Positions 24,752 to 34,711 of a DNA stretch of 38,630 nt are shown here, piece after piece. The notes beneath the pieces are model-generated. The model was given only the letters and a program-made list of their open reading frames with translations. It was not told where the DNA came from and did not search any database. Within the stretch, counting starts at the first letter, position 1, and each line of letters begins with the position of its first letter. The stretch lies in NCBI GenBank assembly GCA_002371985.1, contig DFHZ01000014.1, positions 1-38,630 of the forward strand. The letters run 5' to 3'. The translations under genes were made by a program, and so were the position numbers. Source of the DNA: Ruminococcaceae bacterium UBA3710 (GTDB lineage Bacteria > Bacillota > Clostridia > Oscillospirales > Acutalibacteraceae).

Positions 24752-26041
24752 TTAAGCCTTTTTCTTAGGCCATCTTTCAGCGATAAGGTTAGTTTTAAGA
24801 CCCGTTTCATTCGGTTCAAAACAAGAAGCCAAAATTTCCCAACCTAAATCGAGAGCCTCTTCAAGACTGATATTTACGGATAAATCCATAAGTTTTGTTT
24901 CAAAAAGTTCGCCGTATTTAAGCAGTTTTTCGTCCCATTCGCTCATCATAAAGCCCATCGATTTTTTCTCAAGACTTTCCTTATATGAACTGTAAAGTTT
25001 AATCATTGCGTCCATAAGAGCACGATGGTCATCACGGGTATCTTTGTTTACATTCTGTTTAAGACGGGAAAGCGAACCGAACGGCTCAATTCTTCCATTT
25101 TTAAGATAATATTGACCTTCGGTAATATATCCCGTATTATCAGGTACCGGGTGTGTTACATCGTCGCCCGGCATTGTTGTAACCGAAAGAATTGTAATAG
25201 AACCCGACCCTTCAAATGCTACCGCTTTCTCATAACGGGAAGCAAGACAACTATATAGGTCGCCGGGATAACCACGGTTTGAAGGAACCTGTTCCATAGT
25301 AATCGCAGTTTCTTTTTGAGCATCGGCATAGTTTGTCATATCGGTTAAGAGCACCAACACTTTTTTGCCGTCAAGTGCAAACTTTTCGGCAACCGCCAAA
25401 GACATATCAGGAACTAATGTACATTCAACAGTAGGGTCGGAAGCGGTATGAATAAACATAACCGTATGACCCATAGCACCGCTCTTTTCAAGGGTTTCTT
25501 TAAAGAAGAGATAGTCGTCGTGCTTAAGTCCCATACCGCCGAGCACTATAATATCGACCTCTGCCTGCATTGCTATACGAGCCAACAATTCATTATACGG
25601 CTCACCCGATACAGAAAAGATAGGAAGTTTTTGACTTTCTACCAAGGTATTGAACATATCAATCATCGGTATACCTGTTCTTATCATTGTTTTAGGCACA
25701 ATTCTCTTTGCAGGGTTTGCCGAAGGACCGCCTATCGGAATCATATTATCGGTAAGTTCAGGTCCTTTATCCCTCGGAACGCCTGCACCGTTAAATACTC
25801 TTCCCAAAAGACGGTCGGAATATGAAACCATCATAGGTCTATTTAAAAACTTAACCGAATCGGTAGTAGAAATGCCCTGAGTACCCGAAAAGACCTGCAA
25901 ATAAACGAGGTCGTTATCAAGTTTAATGACATTTGCAAAACTCTTGCCGACAAGGGCTAAATCGCCGTTTCTGACACCTTGTGCTTTAACAACAACGACA
26001 TTGCCGACAATAGATTCTATCTTTGTATAAATTTTCTGCAT
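24752..26041 (-). CDS. atpB: V-type ATPase subunit B (non-catalytic)
   Basis: A 429-residue subunit of the A3B3 head. It starts [23 protein letters not shown]; the Walker A position is replaced by [17 protein letters not shown], as expected for a non-catalytic subunit, and the block [15 protein letters not shown] is intact. The ATG at 26041 is preferred over the GTG at 26050 because AAAGGAGGTG sits just upstream. Gap to atpA is 14 bases. Confidence 0.96.
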   Translation of the reverse strand: MQKIYTKIESIVGNVVVVKAQGVRNGDLALVGKSFANVIKLDNDLVYLQVFSGTQGISTTDSVKFLNRPMMVSYSDRLLGRVFNGAGVPRDKGPELTDNMIPIGGPSANPAKRIVPKTMIRTGIPMIDMFNTLVESQKLPIFSVSGEPYNELLARIAMQAEVDIIVLGGMGLKHDDYLFFKETLEKSGAMGHTVMFIHTASDPTVECTLVPDMSLAVAEKFALDGKKVLVLLTDMTNYADAQKETAITMEQVPSNRGYPGDLYSCLASRYEKAVAFEGSGSITILSVTTMPGDDVTHPVPDNTGYITEGQYYLKNGRIEPFGSLSRLKQNVNKDTRDDHRALMDAMIKLYSSYKESLEKKSMGFMMSEWDEKLLKYGELFETKLMDLSVNISLEEALDLGWEILASCFEPNETGLKTNLIAERWPKKKA

Positions 26042-26055
26042 ATAGGGCACCTCCT

Positions 26056-27789
26056 TTACTTAACAGTCTTTTTAATGTAAAAATCTTTTATAACCTGCTC
26101 TTGCTTATAAAATTCGGGGGTATCAAAAGCAGTTGTATGCCAGTCGAGAAGTTCCTGCCTTAACTGGTTAAAGAAAAGACGGATTTCTCTTTTTGAAGCA
26201 AATGAATAATTCTCGGTAAGGATTGTATAAAGCAAATTGAATACATAAATCTGACGGTCGGTATCGCAGGAAGCGTCAATAGGGTCAAAAGAGTTTTGTT
26301 GCAGATAGACGGCATCCAAAAGTTCTCCCTTTTGGTAGAGAATATAGTCTTCGTTTGAAGTACCCTCTTCGCCGACAACCATCATCATCTGATTGATTTC
26401 TGTACTTCTTATCAAAATTTCTCTTGCGTTATCAACCTTATCCATATCTATTATACCTTTATATTTAGACCATGAATCAATAGGATGAATAGCAGGATAT
26501 TTACGGGCATCTGAACGCTCACGGGAAAGTCCGTGGAAAGCACCTACAACCTTTAGGGTTGCCTGAGTAACAGGTTCTTCAAAGTTACCGCCGGCAGGAG
26601 ATACCGTACCGCCTATTGTAACCGATGCAATCTCGCCCGTTCTGAGTTCTACCTTACCGGCTCTTTCATAGAAACCGGCAATTACAGATTCAAGATATGC
26701 AGGGAATGCTTCCTCGCCCGGTATTTCTTCAAGTCTTCCGCTCATTTCACGCATAGCCTGAGCCCAACGGGAAGTAGAGTCGGCAAGCATAAGAACATTA
26801 AGACCCATTTGTCTATAATATTCGGCAAGTGTAATTCCCGTGTAAACCGAGGCTTCACGGGAAGCAACCGGCATTGAAGAAGTGTTACATATAATAATAG
26901 TTCTCTCCATCAGTGAACGACCTGTACGGGGGTCGATGAGTTCGGGAAATTCTTTAAGAATTTCAACAACTTCACCCGCACGCTCTCCACAAGCGGCAAC
27001 TATAACTATATCAACATCGGCATTCTTCGCTTCCATATGTTGCAAAACGGTTTTTCCGGCACCGAAAGGACCCGGAACACAGAATGTTCCGCCCTTGGCA
27101 ACCGGCAAAAATGTATCAATACAACGAATTTTCGTTATAAGAGGCTCATCAGGGCGAAGTCGCTTTTCGTAGCACGAAATTGCCTTTTTTATAGGCCATG
27201 TAAACACCATTGAAAGTTTTTCTTCATTGCCCTTATCGTCCTTGATAACAGCAATGGTATCGTTCACATTATAAATGCCTTTCTCTACGATTTTTTCAAC
27301 CGTCCATTCGGTATCTGCAAGTCCGAAAGGAACCATTATTCTATGGCTGAATAAGCCTTCGGGAACGGTACCTATTGTTTCGGATATACGAACGGTATCA
27401 CCGACCTTAACGCATGGGGTAAATTCCCAGTCCTTATCGGGGATAGGGTCTAAATAGACACCTCTTTCAAGGAAGAAACCGCACTGCTCGGCAAGTTCCG
27501 GGAGCGGGTTTTGAAGTCCGTCGAAAACCTTTGACAAAAGACCGGGACCTAATTTAACGCTCATAAGTTCTCCTGTAAACTCGGCTTTATCTCCGACCTT
27601 AATACCTTCGGTCATTTCATAAATCTGCATACTTGCAATGCCGTTATTTACACGGATAATTTCACCTTTTAATTTCTTATCGTCAACCAGAATAAATCCA
27701 ACTTCGTTTTTCTTGATTGAGCCGTCTACCTTAACAAAAACAAGGTTGCCGTTTACGCCGGTTACAACTCCGGTTATCTTATTTTCCAT
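26056..27789 (-). CDS. atpA: V-type ATPase catalytic subunit A
   Basis: A 577-residue catalytic subunit. Walker A GPFGAGKT lies at 240-247, then the Walker B region [35 protein letters not shown] and the [17 protein letters not shown] block; the A-specific bulge domain (about 110-200) is present. It binds and hydrolyses (or makes) ATP to drive rotation. ATG at 27789 follows AGGAGAAAGATA. Full length, nothing missing. Confidence 0.97.
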   Translation of the reverse strand: MENKITGVVTGVNGNLVFVKVDGSIKKNEVGFILVDDKKLKGEIIRVNNGIASMQIYEMTEGIKVGDKAEFTGELMSVKLGPGLLSKVFDGLQNPLPELAEQCGFFLERGVYLDPIPDKDWEFTPCVKVGDTVRISETIGTVPEGLFSHRIMVPFGLADTEWTVEKIVEKGIYNVNDTIAVIKDDKGNEEKLSMVFTWPIKKAISCYEKRLRPDEPLITKIRCIDTFLPVAKGGTFCVPGPFGAGKTVLQHMEAKNADVDIVIVAACGERAGEVVEILKEFPELIDPRTGRSLMERTIIICNTSSMPVASREASVYTGITLAEYYRQMGLNVLMLADSTSRWAQAMREMSGRLEEIPGEEAFPAYLESVIAGFYERAGKVELRTGEIASVTIGGTVSPAGGNFEEPVTQATLKVVGAFHGLSRERSDARKYPAIHPIDSWSKYKGIIDMDKVDNAREILIRSTEINQMMMVVGEEGTSNEDYILYQKGELLDAVYLQQNSFDPIDASCDTDRQIYVFNLLYTILTENYSFASKREIRLFFNQLRQELLDWHTTAFDTPEFYKQEQVIKDFYIKKTVK

Positions 27790-27814
27790 TATCTTTCTCC
27801 TATAATAAGTAGAA

Positions 27815-28342
27815 TTATCGGTTAATGTTCTCTATTTGTTCTTCAAGCCCTTTTTGAAGTCTTGAAAGTTCCTGTTTCCCCTTTTTTTGATTAAACACGG
27901 TTTTTCGCTCCAAAAGTTTGAGTTTTAAAGCATATCCGAAAAGAGAATAATCGTCAAAACTATGCGTTCCGATTAAAGAGTCAAGTTTATCAAATTGAAG
28001 TGCTATTAAGGTTTTTTCAGCATTTAAAGGGTTCGTATCCGCCAAAGCGGCAGCGATAACCTTAGATGCTTCGGTATCCCTTTCATAAACCTGATTTGAA
28101 GGTTTGCCGAATTTTTTGCTTCTTAAATAGGTGAGTTCGCCTTTGAATACCTTGTAGAACTCCGACCACTCTTTAATAAGCGGACCCGAATCCGAATCAA
28201 CTGTAAGATTTTTAAGAAGATTATATTTTGATTCGCTTACTTCACCTTTGCAATAGTTTAAAAACTGCTCATATTTAATCGGCATATCGCCCTCAGATTT
28301 CAGCATAGGCAAACTTGACATTAAATAAAAATATGAAGCCAT
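27815..28342 (-). CDS. DUF2764-like protein of V-type ATPase operon
   Basis: A 175-residue protein starting MASYFYLMSSLPMLK, with many Lys/Glu helices and a YALKLKLLERK segment near the end. Position between E and A, length and N-terminus match the DUF2764 family found in spirochaete and Bacteroidetes V-ATPase operons; I recall this family from memory. It could be a diverged C/d-type peripheral subunit, since no recognisable C subunit is encoded here. 12 bases separate it from atpE and 25 from atpA. Confidence 0.7.
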   Translation of the reverse strand: MASYFYLMSSLPMLKSEGDMPIKYEQFLNYCKGEVSESKYNLLKNLTVDSDSGPLIKEWSEFYKVFKGELTYLRSKKFGKPSNQVYERDTEASKVIAAALADTNPLNAEKTLIALQFDKLDSLIGTHSFDDYSLFGYALKLKLLERKTVFNQKKGKQELSRLQKGLEEQIENINR

Positions 28343-28354
28343 AGTTATTCTCCG

Positions 28355-28915
28355 TTAGAAATTTATTTCCGGAAGGAAAGGACTAAGCATATTTGTTATC
28401 TCCTCGTCGGAACAATCAAAATATCCCGACCCGTCTTTCGAGTTAAGACGAAAACCTGTTTTAACCGAGGGAGAAATCTTGATTTCCAAGCCGTTTTTAA
28501 TCTCGGCGGCAAGTTCACCTTTAAGACCGTCTTCCACGGCAGATACTTCGGCAATATAATCGCCGGGGTTTTCTCCGTTTAATGCAGCCTTAATAAGGGT
28601 TGCTAAATTCTCGCCGTTTACCGTATTCTTTATATCGGCTTCGAGTATTTTTTCAAACCTCTTTTTTATAGCATCTTCAAAAAGCAGAACTGCATCTCTT
28701 TCGGCCTGCATAGCACCTACTTTTGCACTGTCTTTAAGAATTTCAATTTCGGATTTTGTCTGATTTACGATTTTTTCTTTTTCACTTTTTGCATCGGCAA
28801 TTATAGTTTCGGCTTTTCTTTTTGCTTCTGCAATAATTTTTTCGGCTTCTTCGTTAGCGGCGTCTATGCCTTCTTTTTTTATAGAGGAAACCAAATCATC
28901 AATTCTTAATTCCAA
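28355..28915 (-). CDS. atpE: V-type ATPase subunit E (peripheral stalk)
   Basis: A 186-residue subunit with an N-terminal Ala/Glu/Lys coiled coil (EEAEKIIAEAKRKAETIIAD) and a C-terminal globular domain, typical of stalk subunits E. The start is set as TTG at 28915, with AGGGAG at 28930-28925; an upstream TTG at 28936 lies before that site and is unlikely. First gene of the seven-gene operon. No G/H stalk partner gene is seen beside it. Confidence 0.85.
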   Translation of the reverse strand: MELRIDDLVSSIKKEGIDAANEEAEKIIAEAKRKAETIIADAKSEKEKIVNQTKSEIEILKDSAKVGAMQAERDAVLLFEDAIKKRFEKILEADIKNTVNGENLATLIKAALNGENPGDYIAEVSAVEDGLKGELAAEIKNGLEIKISPSVKTGFRLNSKDGSGYFDCSDEEITNMLSPFLPEINF

Positions 28916-28953
28916 AATTTTGTTCTCCCTTCGCAAATAAAATATTATAAGTA

Positions 28954-28982
28954 ATTATACAACATAATGGCAGAAAATACAA
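28954..28982 (-). promoter_or_regulatory. Probable promoter of the V-type ATPase operon
   Basis: On the minus strand TTGTAT (28982-28977), 17 bases, TATAAT (28959-28954). The -35 lies in the loop of the palindrome at 28969-28994. Confidence 0.55.
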
Positions 28983-28994
28983 ACATTTTCTGCC
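28969..28994. repeat. Perfect palindrome over the V-ATPase promoter
   Basis: GGCAGAAAAT and ATTTTCTGCC form a 10-bp stem with a 6-base loop. There is no T-run on the minus side, so a terminator for the dehydrogenase gene is doubtful; it covers the predicted -35 and could be an operator. Confidence 0.6.
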
Positions 28995-29035
28995 AAAACA
29001 CTATATTTTGTTAATAATTCAGTTGTCATTTGCTT

Positions 29036-30070
29036 TTAAAAGCATTTTTTCTTTCTGTTGCTCTGACATTTTTCAATGTTTCCGCAATGATAGCAAAGTT
29101 CGTTTTCGCACATACCTTCTCCGCCGAAAAATGCCGAAATATTATCTATTGTTGTTTTTGCAATGTTTTCGAGTGCATCTTCGGTCAAAAATGCCTGATG
29201 GCCGGTTATGAGTACATTCGGCATTGAAATAAGTCTTGCGAGTGTATCATCGTCCATTATATGACCCGAAAAATCATTGAAGAAGACATTTCCCTCTTCC
29301 TCATAGACATCAAGACATGCTCCGCCGATTTTTCTGTCCTTTATTCCGTCTATCAGATAATCGGCATCTATCAAGGCACCCCTTGAAGTATTTACGATAA
29401 TAACTCCCTTTTTCATCTTTTTGATTGCTTCTTCATTTATCATATGCTTCGTTTCGGAAGTCAGCGGACAATGAAGGGAAATTATATCGCTTTGTCTATA
29501 CAATTCGTCAAGCGTTACATATTCAAAACCGGAATTTTCTTTCGGGAAACGGTCATAGGCTATTGTTCTCATACCAAAGCCACGGCATATATCTCCGAAA
29601 ACGCAACCGATTTTGCCGGTGCCTATAATTCCTATTGTTTTTCCGTGCAAATCAAAGCCCATAAAACCGTTAAGCGAAAAATTAAATTCCCTTACCCTGT
29701 TATATGCCTTGTGCGTTCGCCTTACAAGGGTAAGAAGCAGAGCCATTGCATGTTCTGCTATGGCATACGGAGAATATGCCGGAACATGAACAACATGTAT
29801 CTTTTTATAGCAGTATTTTACATCTACATTGTTGTATCCGGCACACCTTAGTGCTATGAGTTTTACACCGTATTCATACAGTTTATCAATAACATCTTTA
29901 TCAACCGTATCGTTGACAAAAATACAAATTGCATCAAATCCCTTAGCAAGGTCAACCGTATCCAGGCAAAGTTTTGCTTCGTAAAACTTAACGGTTATAT
30001 CTTTATCGGCAATATTCTTTTCAAAACCCGGAATATCATAGGGTTTTGTATCAAAAAATGCAAGTTTCAT
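29036..30070 (-). CDS. D-2-hydroxyacid dehydrogenase (D-lactate dehydrogenase-like)
   Basis: A 344-residue NAD-dependent enzyme likely to reduce pyruvate or a related 2-oxoacid. NAD-binding GIIGTGKIG (147-155); catalytic Arg230 in VNTSRGALID, Glu around 257-259 in LDVYEEE, His291 in ITGHQAF. The substrate region YNNVDVKY and the EEEGNVFFNDFSGHIMDDD segment are typical of LdhA-type D-lactate dehydrogenases. The last 24 residues are an extra Cys-rich tail (Cys321, 326, 329, 335, 343), not usual for the family. GGAGATGAG precedes the ATG at 30070. Own promoter at 30103-30131. Confidence 0.9.
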   Translation of the reverse strand: MKLAFFDTKPYDIPGFEKNIADKDITVKFYEAKLCLDTVDLAKGFDAICIFVNDTVDKDVIDKLYEYGVKLIALRCAGYNNVDVKYCYKKIHVVHVPAYSPYAIAEHAMALLLTLVRRTHKAYNRVREFNFSLNGFMGFDLHGKTIGIIGTGKIGCVFGDICRGFGMRTIAYDRFPKENSGFEYVTLDELYRQSDIISLHCPLTSETKHMINEEAIKKMKKGVIIVNTSRGALIDADYLIDGIKDRKIGGACLDVYEEEGNVFFNDFSGHIMDDDTLARLISMPNVLITGHQAFLTEDALENIAKTTIDNISAFFGGEGMCENELCYHCGNIEKCQSNRKKKCF

Positions 30071-30102
30071 TAACTCATCTCCTATAAAAAGGTATTTGAG
30101 TT

Positions 30103-30131
30103 ATTATAACATAATTTATTAAAAAAATCAA
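30103..30131 (-). promoter_or_regulatory. Promoter of D-2-hydroxyacid dehydrogenase gene
   Basis: On the minus strand TTGATT (30131-30126), 17 bases, TATAAT (30108-30103). The -35 is part of the right arm of the preceding hairpin. Confidence 0.8.
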
Positions 30132-30145
30132 AAAAGTTGATTTTT
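30123..30145 (-). terminator. Hairpin after heptad-repeat gene, weak terminator
   Basis: On the minus strand AAAAATCAA and TTGATTTTT pair (9 bp, 5-base loop) immediately behind the stop. Only one pair is G-C, so termination strength is doubtful. Confidence 0.45.
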
Positions 30146-30148
30146 ACA

Positions 30149-31858
30149 TTACTTGACTTTGATTTCATCGGTACGGTAAATAAACTTAACCTGCCCATCC
30201 ATATCGTCGGAAATACCGGAGAAATTCTTATAATTCTTTGATACATCGGCAGTGGCTTTTATTCTTGTTGCCAAACCTTTAATATCACCGTTTACAAGTT
30301 TAATTATTCTGCTGACACCCTCATCATTTAATTTTTTAAGTCCGCCTGAAAGTTTAACAGCCCCATTTTTCAATTCAGATACACCGCCAACCAAAACGGA
30401 TGTACCGTCTTCCAACTTCAAAACTCCGTTATAAAGTTTTTCACTTCCGAGTTTTAATTCTTCGGTTCCTGCTTTCAACTGATTTGCACCAAGATAAAGT
30501 TCTTTGGCTCCGTTCGTCGCCTTTTCAACACCGCCTGTATAATTCAAAAGTCCCGTATAGAACTGATTATAACTGTCAAGAGATGCTTTAAGTGTTGTTA
30601 CGGAAGCCGCAGCCGTCGGTATGTTGCTTACCTTAGACAGAACCGCAGTTAATACCGCAGAATAATTTTCGATTGTAAGAGTCGGTGTGGTAATACCGGC
30701 ATTGTTAAGTTGCGATTGTGCCGTAGAAAGCATTGTTTCAAAAACCTGCTTTGCTCCGCCGTTTAATTGAGGATTATTGCTACTAAGTTCATTTAAACCG
30801 CCATAAAGTTCAAAAGCACCTGATTTTATATTACCTGCTCCAAAATCTATTTTTTCTGTTCCCTCTTTAAGGGTTTTGCTTCCGTTTGCCAATTCTTTAA
30901 TACCGTTTACAAGTTCATTTGACTTTGAAAGCAATAAATCAAGCCCGTTATACAGTGCAGAAGAACCGTCAAGTAATTGATTCATTCCGCCCGTAAGGTC
31001 ATTGACCGAGTTTGCAACATTATCTAAATCATTCAGTTTTGAAGTGTCAAAATTACTGAATAATTCATTTGTAGCCAATGTTATACTCATACCCATTTTA
31101 AAGTTTTCAACATCGGCTGTAATCTCAACAAAATCCGGTAACTCAAGTTTATCGCTTGTTATATTCAAATTCTTTTGAAGTCCCGGCAAAGCGATACCTA
31201 TTACTGCTGTACGATCGCCGTCATTTATAACCTTTCCGTTTGTAACCTCGACATTTCTGAATGTATCATTGTTAAACAGCATTCCCGTAAGCATAACAAA
31301 AGGAACATAGATTTTTTCGCTTTTTCCGTCTATATTTACCGTTTCATACTGCTTGTTTTCATAGTCAAATCTTATGGTTACTTTTCCGCTTTTCCCTGCA
31401 AGTTTATCGGCGGTTATATTTTTTCCGTCAAGTTTATAAGATACACTCAAATTAACCGGTAATTCCTCGTCTATATTACCGCTATAATATACATCATTTC
31501 CTTGAGCATCCCAAACAGTCATATTATTGCTGTCAAGAGTGTACTTTTCATTTCCCTTAACATTTTTTACATTTTTAAGATTGGTTTTATCAGAAATTTT
31601 ACCCTCGGAAATCGCATTTTTTATCCAATCGCTGACGATAACTTTTTTAACACTGCCGTCGGCTCCTGCCAAAACATAAACCGTTTCATCTTTTGAAATT
31701 TTAGTCGGTTTATTATTGTCCTTAACCGATTTGCTCTCTTGCGTGTTGTTTACCTTACTTGTATTATCGGCACTCTGTGCATTTACTGCTATTACTGCAC
31801 AAACCGAAATAATCATTGCCAAAATAACAGATACTATTTTTAATGATAATTTTTTCAT
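30149..31858 (-). CDS. Secreted xxxLxxG heptad-repeat protein (MMPL partner)
   Basis: A 569-residue protein. Signal peptide about 1-27 (VNA/QS), an N-terminal beta-rich region (about 60-270), then two blocks of about seven-residue repeats LxxG (GLDLLLSKSNELVNGIKELANGS; GAKELYLGANQLKAGTEELK...LEDGTSVLVGGVSELKNG). This is the X-X-X-Leu-X-X-Gly heptad repeat found in YhgE/Pip-type proteins. Unlike YhgE/Pip it has no C-terminal membrane helices, so it would be extracellular or held by an uncleaved signal. The ATG at 31858 follows GGAG. Sixteen bases lie between it and the transporter gene, so they probably work together. Confidence 0.82.
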   Translation of the reverse strand: MKKLSLKIVSVILAMIISVCAVIAVNAQSADNTSKVNNTQESKSVKDNNKPTKISKDETVYVLAGADGSVKKVIVSDWIKNAISEGKISDKTNLKNVKNVKGNEKYTLDSNNMTVWDAQGNDVYYSGNIDEELPVNLSVSYKLDGKNITADKLAGKSGKVTIRFDYENKQYETVNIDGKSEKIYVPFVMLTGMLFNNDTFRNVEVTNGKVINDGDRTAVIGIALPGLQKNLNITSDKLELPDFVEITADVENFKMGMSITLATNELFSNFDTSKLNDLDNVANSVNDLTGGMNQLLDGSSALYNGLDLLLSKSNELVNGIKELANGSKTLKEGTEKIDFGAGNIKSGAFELYGGLNELSSNNPQLNGGAKQVFETMLSTAQSQLNNAGITTPTLTIENYSAVLTAVLSKVSNIPTAAASVTTLKASLDSYNQFYTGLLNYTGGVEKATNGAKELYLGANQLKAGTEELKLGSEKLYNGVLKLEDGTSVLVGGVSELKNGAVKLSGGLKKLNDEGVSRIIKLVNGDIKGLATRIKATADVSKNYKNFSGISDDMDGQVKFIYRTDEIKVK

Positions 31859-31874
31859 ATTGACACACTCCATT

Positions 31875-33947
31875 TTAATTGCTGATCTTTGTCATACCTA
31901 TTGTTGTTTTACAAATTATCTTATCAAAAAGCATAAACATAGCAGGAAGGATGAATATTACCAAAAGCATACTAATTACTGCACCTCTTGCCATAAGTAT
32001 GCACATAGAACTGATTATCTCTATATCCGAATAGATTGCAACACCGAATGTTGCCGAAAACAAACCCATTCCGGAAACAATTATTGAAGGGATTGATGTA
32101 TATAACGCCGTATATACAGATTTCTTTTTACTGTTTCCGCTCATTCTTTCAGATTTATATCTTGTTGTCATAAGAATAGCATAGTCAACCGTTGCACCAA
32201 GTTGAATTGTGCTTATGCAAATAGGTGTAATAAATGCCATACTCTGCCCTAAATAGTGCGGCAACCCCAAATTTATGAAAATTCCGAGTTCTATGACCGA
32301 AATCAAAATTATCGGTAAAGATATAGATTTTTCAACAAACAGTATAATTAAGAATATAGCCACTATCGAAATTGTTGTTACGACCGCAAAATCATGGTCG
32401 GTTGTTTCAATCATATCTTTCATACAAGGTGCTTCGCCTATAACCATTCCGTTTTTGTCGTAATTCTTTACAATAGAATTTATCGAATTGATTTGATTAT
32501 TTACATCATCGCTTGCCACTTTATATTCGGAGTTTATCAGTAAAAGTTCCCATTTATTTCCTTTAAGAATAGATTTTATATTATCGGGTATTATCTCTTC
32601 GGGAACTCTTGAACCCACGACACTTTCAAGACCTAAAACATATTTAACACCGTCAACTTTTTCTATATCTGAAATCATCTCTTTAACCGTTTTAGGTGAA
32701 ATGCTGCTGTTTATCAATATCATATGAGTTGATGCAATATCAAAGTCTTCTTTTAATTTTGAATTTGAAATTACATAATTCATTTCTTCCGGCAAACTTT
32801 CGCCCATATCATAGTAAACTTCGTCGTTTGCCTGTTTATATCCGTAATATGCCGGTGCTATAAGAATTGCAAAAATTATCAAAAATACAGGAAAAATCTT
32901 AATTACCCCGCTCGAAAAACGACTCATATCGGGGATAAGAGGACGATGCTTTGTGTACTGAAGAGGTTTATCAAGGCAAAGAATTAAAGCCGGTAAGACT
33001 GTTATACAGCCTATTACACCTAAAACAACTCCTTTTGCCATAACAATTCCTAAATCTTTTCCAAGTGTAAAACTCATAAAACATAAAGCGACAAAACCTG
33101 CAACAGTAGTAACGGAACTACCGAGAACACTGGAAAATGTTTCTTTAATAGCCTGTGCCATAGCCTCGTTTTTATCATCCCATTTTTCCCTTTGCTCATT
33201 ATAACTATTCCAAAGGAATATCGAATAATCCATTGTAACCGCTAATTGTAATACGGCTGAAAGTGCTTTTGTTATAAATGATATTTCCCCCAAAAAATAA
33301 TTTGTTCCGAGGTTTATCAAAATCATAGCACCGATAGATATTAAGAAAATAAACGGTATAAGCCAACCGTCGAGCAATATAACCATTGCAAAACAAGCAA
33401 GTGCTACCGCCAATGCGACATATAAAGGCTCTTCCTTTTCGCAAAGGTCTTTAAGATCTACAACAAGTGCTGTCATACCGGAAACATAGCACTGTTTTCC
33501 GCAAATATGCCTTATTTCTTTTACCGCTTTCATAGTTAAATCATCCGATGTGCCTTTATCAAAAAATACCGCCATCATAGTAGAATTTTCCGAATTAAAC
33601 GCATTATAAATTTCATCGGGTAAAATTTCTTTTGGAATAGATAAATCCGCAAAAGAATCGTACCAAAGAACCGTATCGACATTGTTTATTTTCTCAATTT
33701 TTGTCTTTAACTCGCTTATGTCCTTATCGGGCATATCTTCTAAAACTATAAAGGAGAATGCCCCTTTATTAAACTCCTTTAAAAGTTCATTTTGTCCCTT
33801 AACCGTTTCCATCTCGCTCGGCAAATATGTAAGCATATCATAATTTACACGGGTCCGTACCATACCTATAACTGACGGAATAAGTAAAATCACCGTTAGT
33901 ATCAATATCGGTATGCGGGAACGCACAATCCATTTTGAAAATTGCAT
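31875..33947 (-). CDS. MMPL/RND family transporter
   Basis: A 690-residue membrane protein with two repeats of one helix, a large extracellular domain and five to six helices (about 12 in total). Coupling aspartates are in LAVTMDYSIFLWNS and LGATVDYAILMTTRY, the MMPL hallmark; the block SSVTTVAGFVALCFMSFTLGKDLGIVMAKGV is typical. Members export lipids or hydrophobic compounds; the substrate is unknown. GGAGGAATACT precedes the ATG at 33947. It is probably controlled by the TetR gene upstream. Confidence 0.9.
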   Translation of the reverse strand: MQFSKWIVRSRIPILILTVILLIPSVIGMVRTRVNYDMLTYLPSEMETVKGQNELLKEFNKGAFSFIVLEDMPDKDISELKTKIEKINNVDTVLWYDSFADLSIPKEILPDEIYNAFNSENSTMMAVFFDKGTSDDLTMKAVKEIRHICGKQCYVSGMTALVVDLKDLCEKEEPLYVALAVALACFAMVILLDGWLIPFIFLISIGAMILINLGTNYFLGEISFITKALSAVLQLAVTMDYSIFLWNSYNEQREKWDDKNEAMAQAIKETFSSVLGSSVTTVAGFVALCFMSFTLGKDLGIVMAKGVVLGVIGCITVLPALILCLDKPLQYTKHRPLIPDMSRFSSGVIKIFPVFLIIFAILIAPAYYGYKQANDEVYYDMGESLPEEMNYVISNSKLKEDFDIASTHMILINSSISPKTVKEMISDIEKVDGVKYVLGLESVVGSRVPEEIIPDNIKSILKGNKWELLLINSEYKVASDDVNNQINSINSIVKNYDKNGMVIGEAPCMKDMIETTDHDFAVVTTISIVAIFLIILFVEKSISLPIILISVIELGIFINLGLPHYLGQSMAFITPICISTIQLGATVDYAILMTTRYKSERMSGNSKKKSVYTALYTSIPSIIVSGMGLFSATFGVAIYSDIEIISSMCILMARGAVISMLLVIFILPAMFMLFDKIICKTTIGMTKISN

Positions 33948-34053
33948 AGTATTCCTCCTTTTTTTACAGGAATATTATATTTAAAATAGCAATAACTTAA
34001 AATATACACTTTTGTACTCGTGTCGTAAATTTAGGCACGGATATAAAAATGAC

Positions 34054-34084
34054 CAAAAAAAGCACGACAAAAATCGTGCTTTTT
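34054..34084 (-). terminator. tetR terminator
   Basis: AAAAAGCACGA and TCGTGCTTTTT pair around CAAAAA. On the minus strand TTTTTTT follows. In 33948-34053, upstream of the transporter, I see only the -10-like TATAAT, an imperfect ACAC...GTGT repeat and no clear -35. Confidence 0.85.
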
Positions 34085-34103
34085 CAATACCGAATATAAA
34101 ATT

Positions 34104-34664
34104 TTAAAGTTGTTCTTGAAGCAAATCTTCTATTTCTTTTGAAAAGTCTTTTCTGATAAGAAAAATCTTTCGTATTTCTTTTGAAAAATCTTCGCTCATT
34201 TCGCAGTTAAGCCATTCCATAACAAGACCGAAACAAACACTTTTATAAAAAGTTATAACCGTTTTTTTATCAAGGGAATTAAATTTATCATCCGACAAAA
34301 CAATGTTTATATAATTACTTACAAAATAATCGCTTACTTCCATGAGATTTCTCTCAAAAACCTCTCGGTTTACAGAACGGTATATATGCATAATAGCCTT
34401 TTTGTTATGCGAAGCAAACTCTGTTATTGCATCAAAACATTCTACAATAGATGAAACAGACGGATATTTTTCAATAATTGCTTCTGCCTCTTCTTTAATT
34501 ATTTCTTCTATCAGCGACGGCAAATCCTGATAATGATAATAAAAAGAATTTCTGTTAATTCCGCATTCTTTTACAATATCTTTAATCGTAATATTTGAAA
34601 GCGGCCGTTGTTCTATAAGGGATATGAATGCTTCCTTTATTGCCTTTTTCGTAAAATTTGCCAT
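34104..34664 (-). CDS. TetR family transcriptional regulator
   Basis: A 186-residue regulator. The N-terminal HTH is clear: KKAIKEAFISLIEQRPLSNITIKDIVKECGINRNSFYYHYQDLPSLIEEI (about 5-54, given here in parts of the pattern: ITIKDIV / GINRNSFYYHY). The helical ligand-binding C-terminal domain follows and has no family I can name. Its gene precedes the MMPL transporter and heptad-repeat genes on the same strand, as in several Firmicutes efflux clusters. Its own upstream site is weak; it may be read through from the rnpB side. Confidence 0.88.
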   Translation of the reverse strand: MANFTKKAIKEAFISLIEQRPLSNITIKDIVKECGINRNSFYYHYQDLPSLIEEIIKEEAEAIIEKYPSVSSIVECFDAITEFASHNKKAIMHIYRSVNREVFERNLMEVSDYFVSNYINIVLSDDKFNSLDKKTVITFYKSVCFGLVMEWLNCEMSEDFSKEIRKIFLIRKDFSKEIEDLLQEQL

Positions 34665-34711
34665 ATAATCATTCTTTCGTAAAAATGAAGTTTTTCATTA
34701 TGCAATATACC

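Noticed and set aside
33960..34050. TetR operator before the MMPL gene
   Set aside because: Only an imperfect ACAC...GTGT repeat is visible; not enough to call a site.
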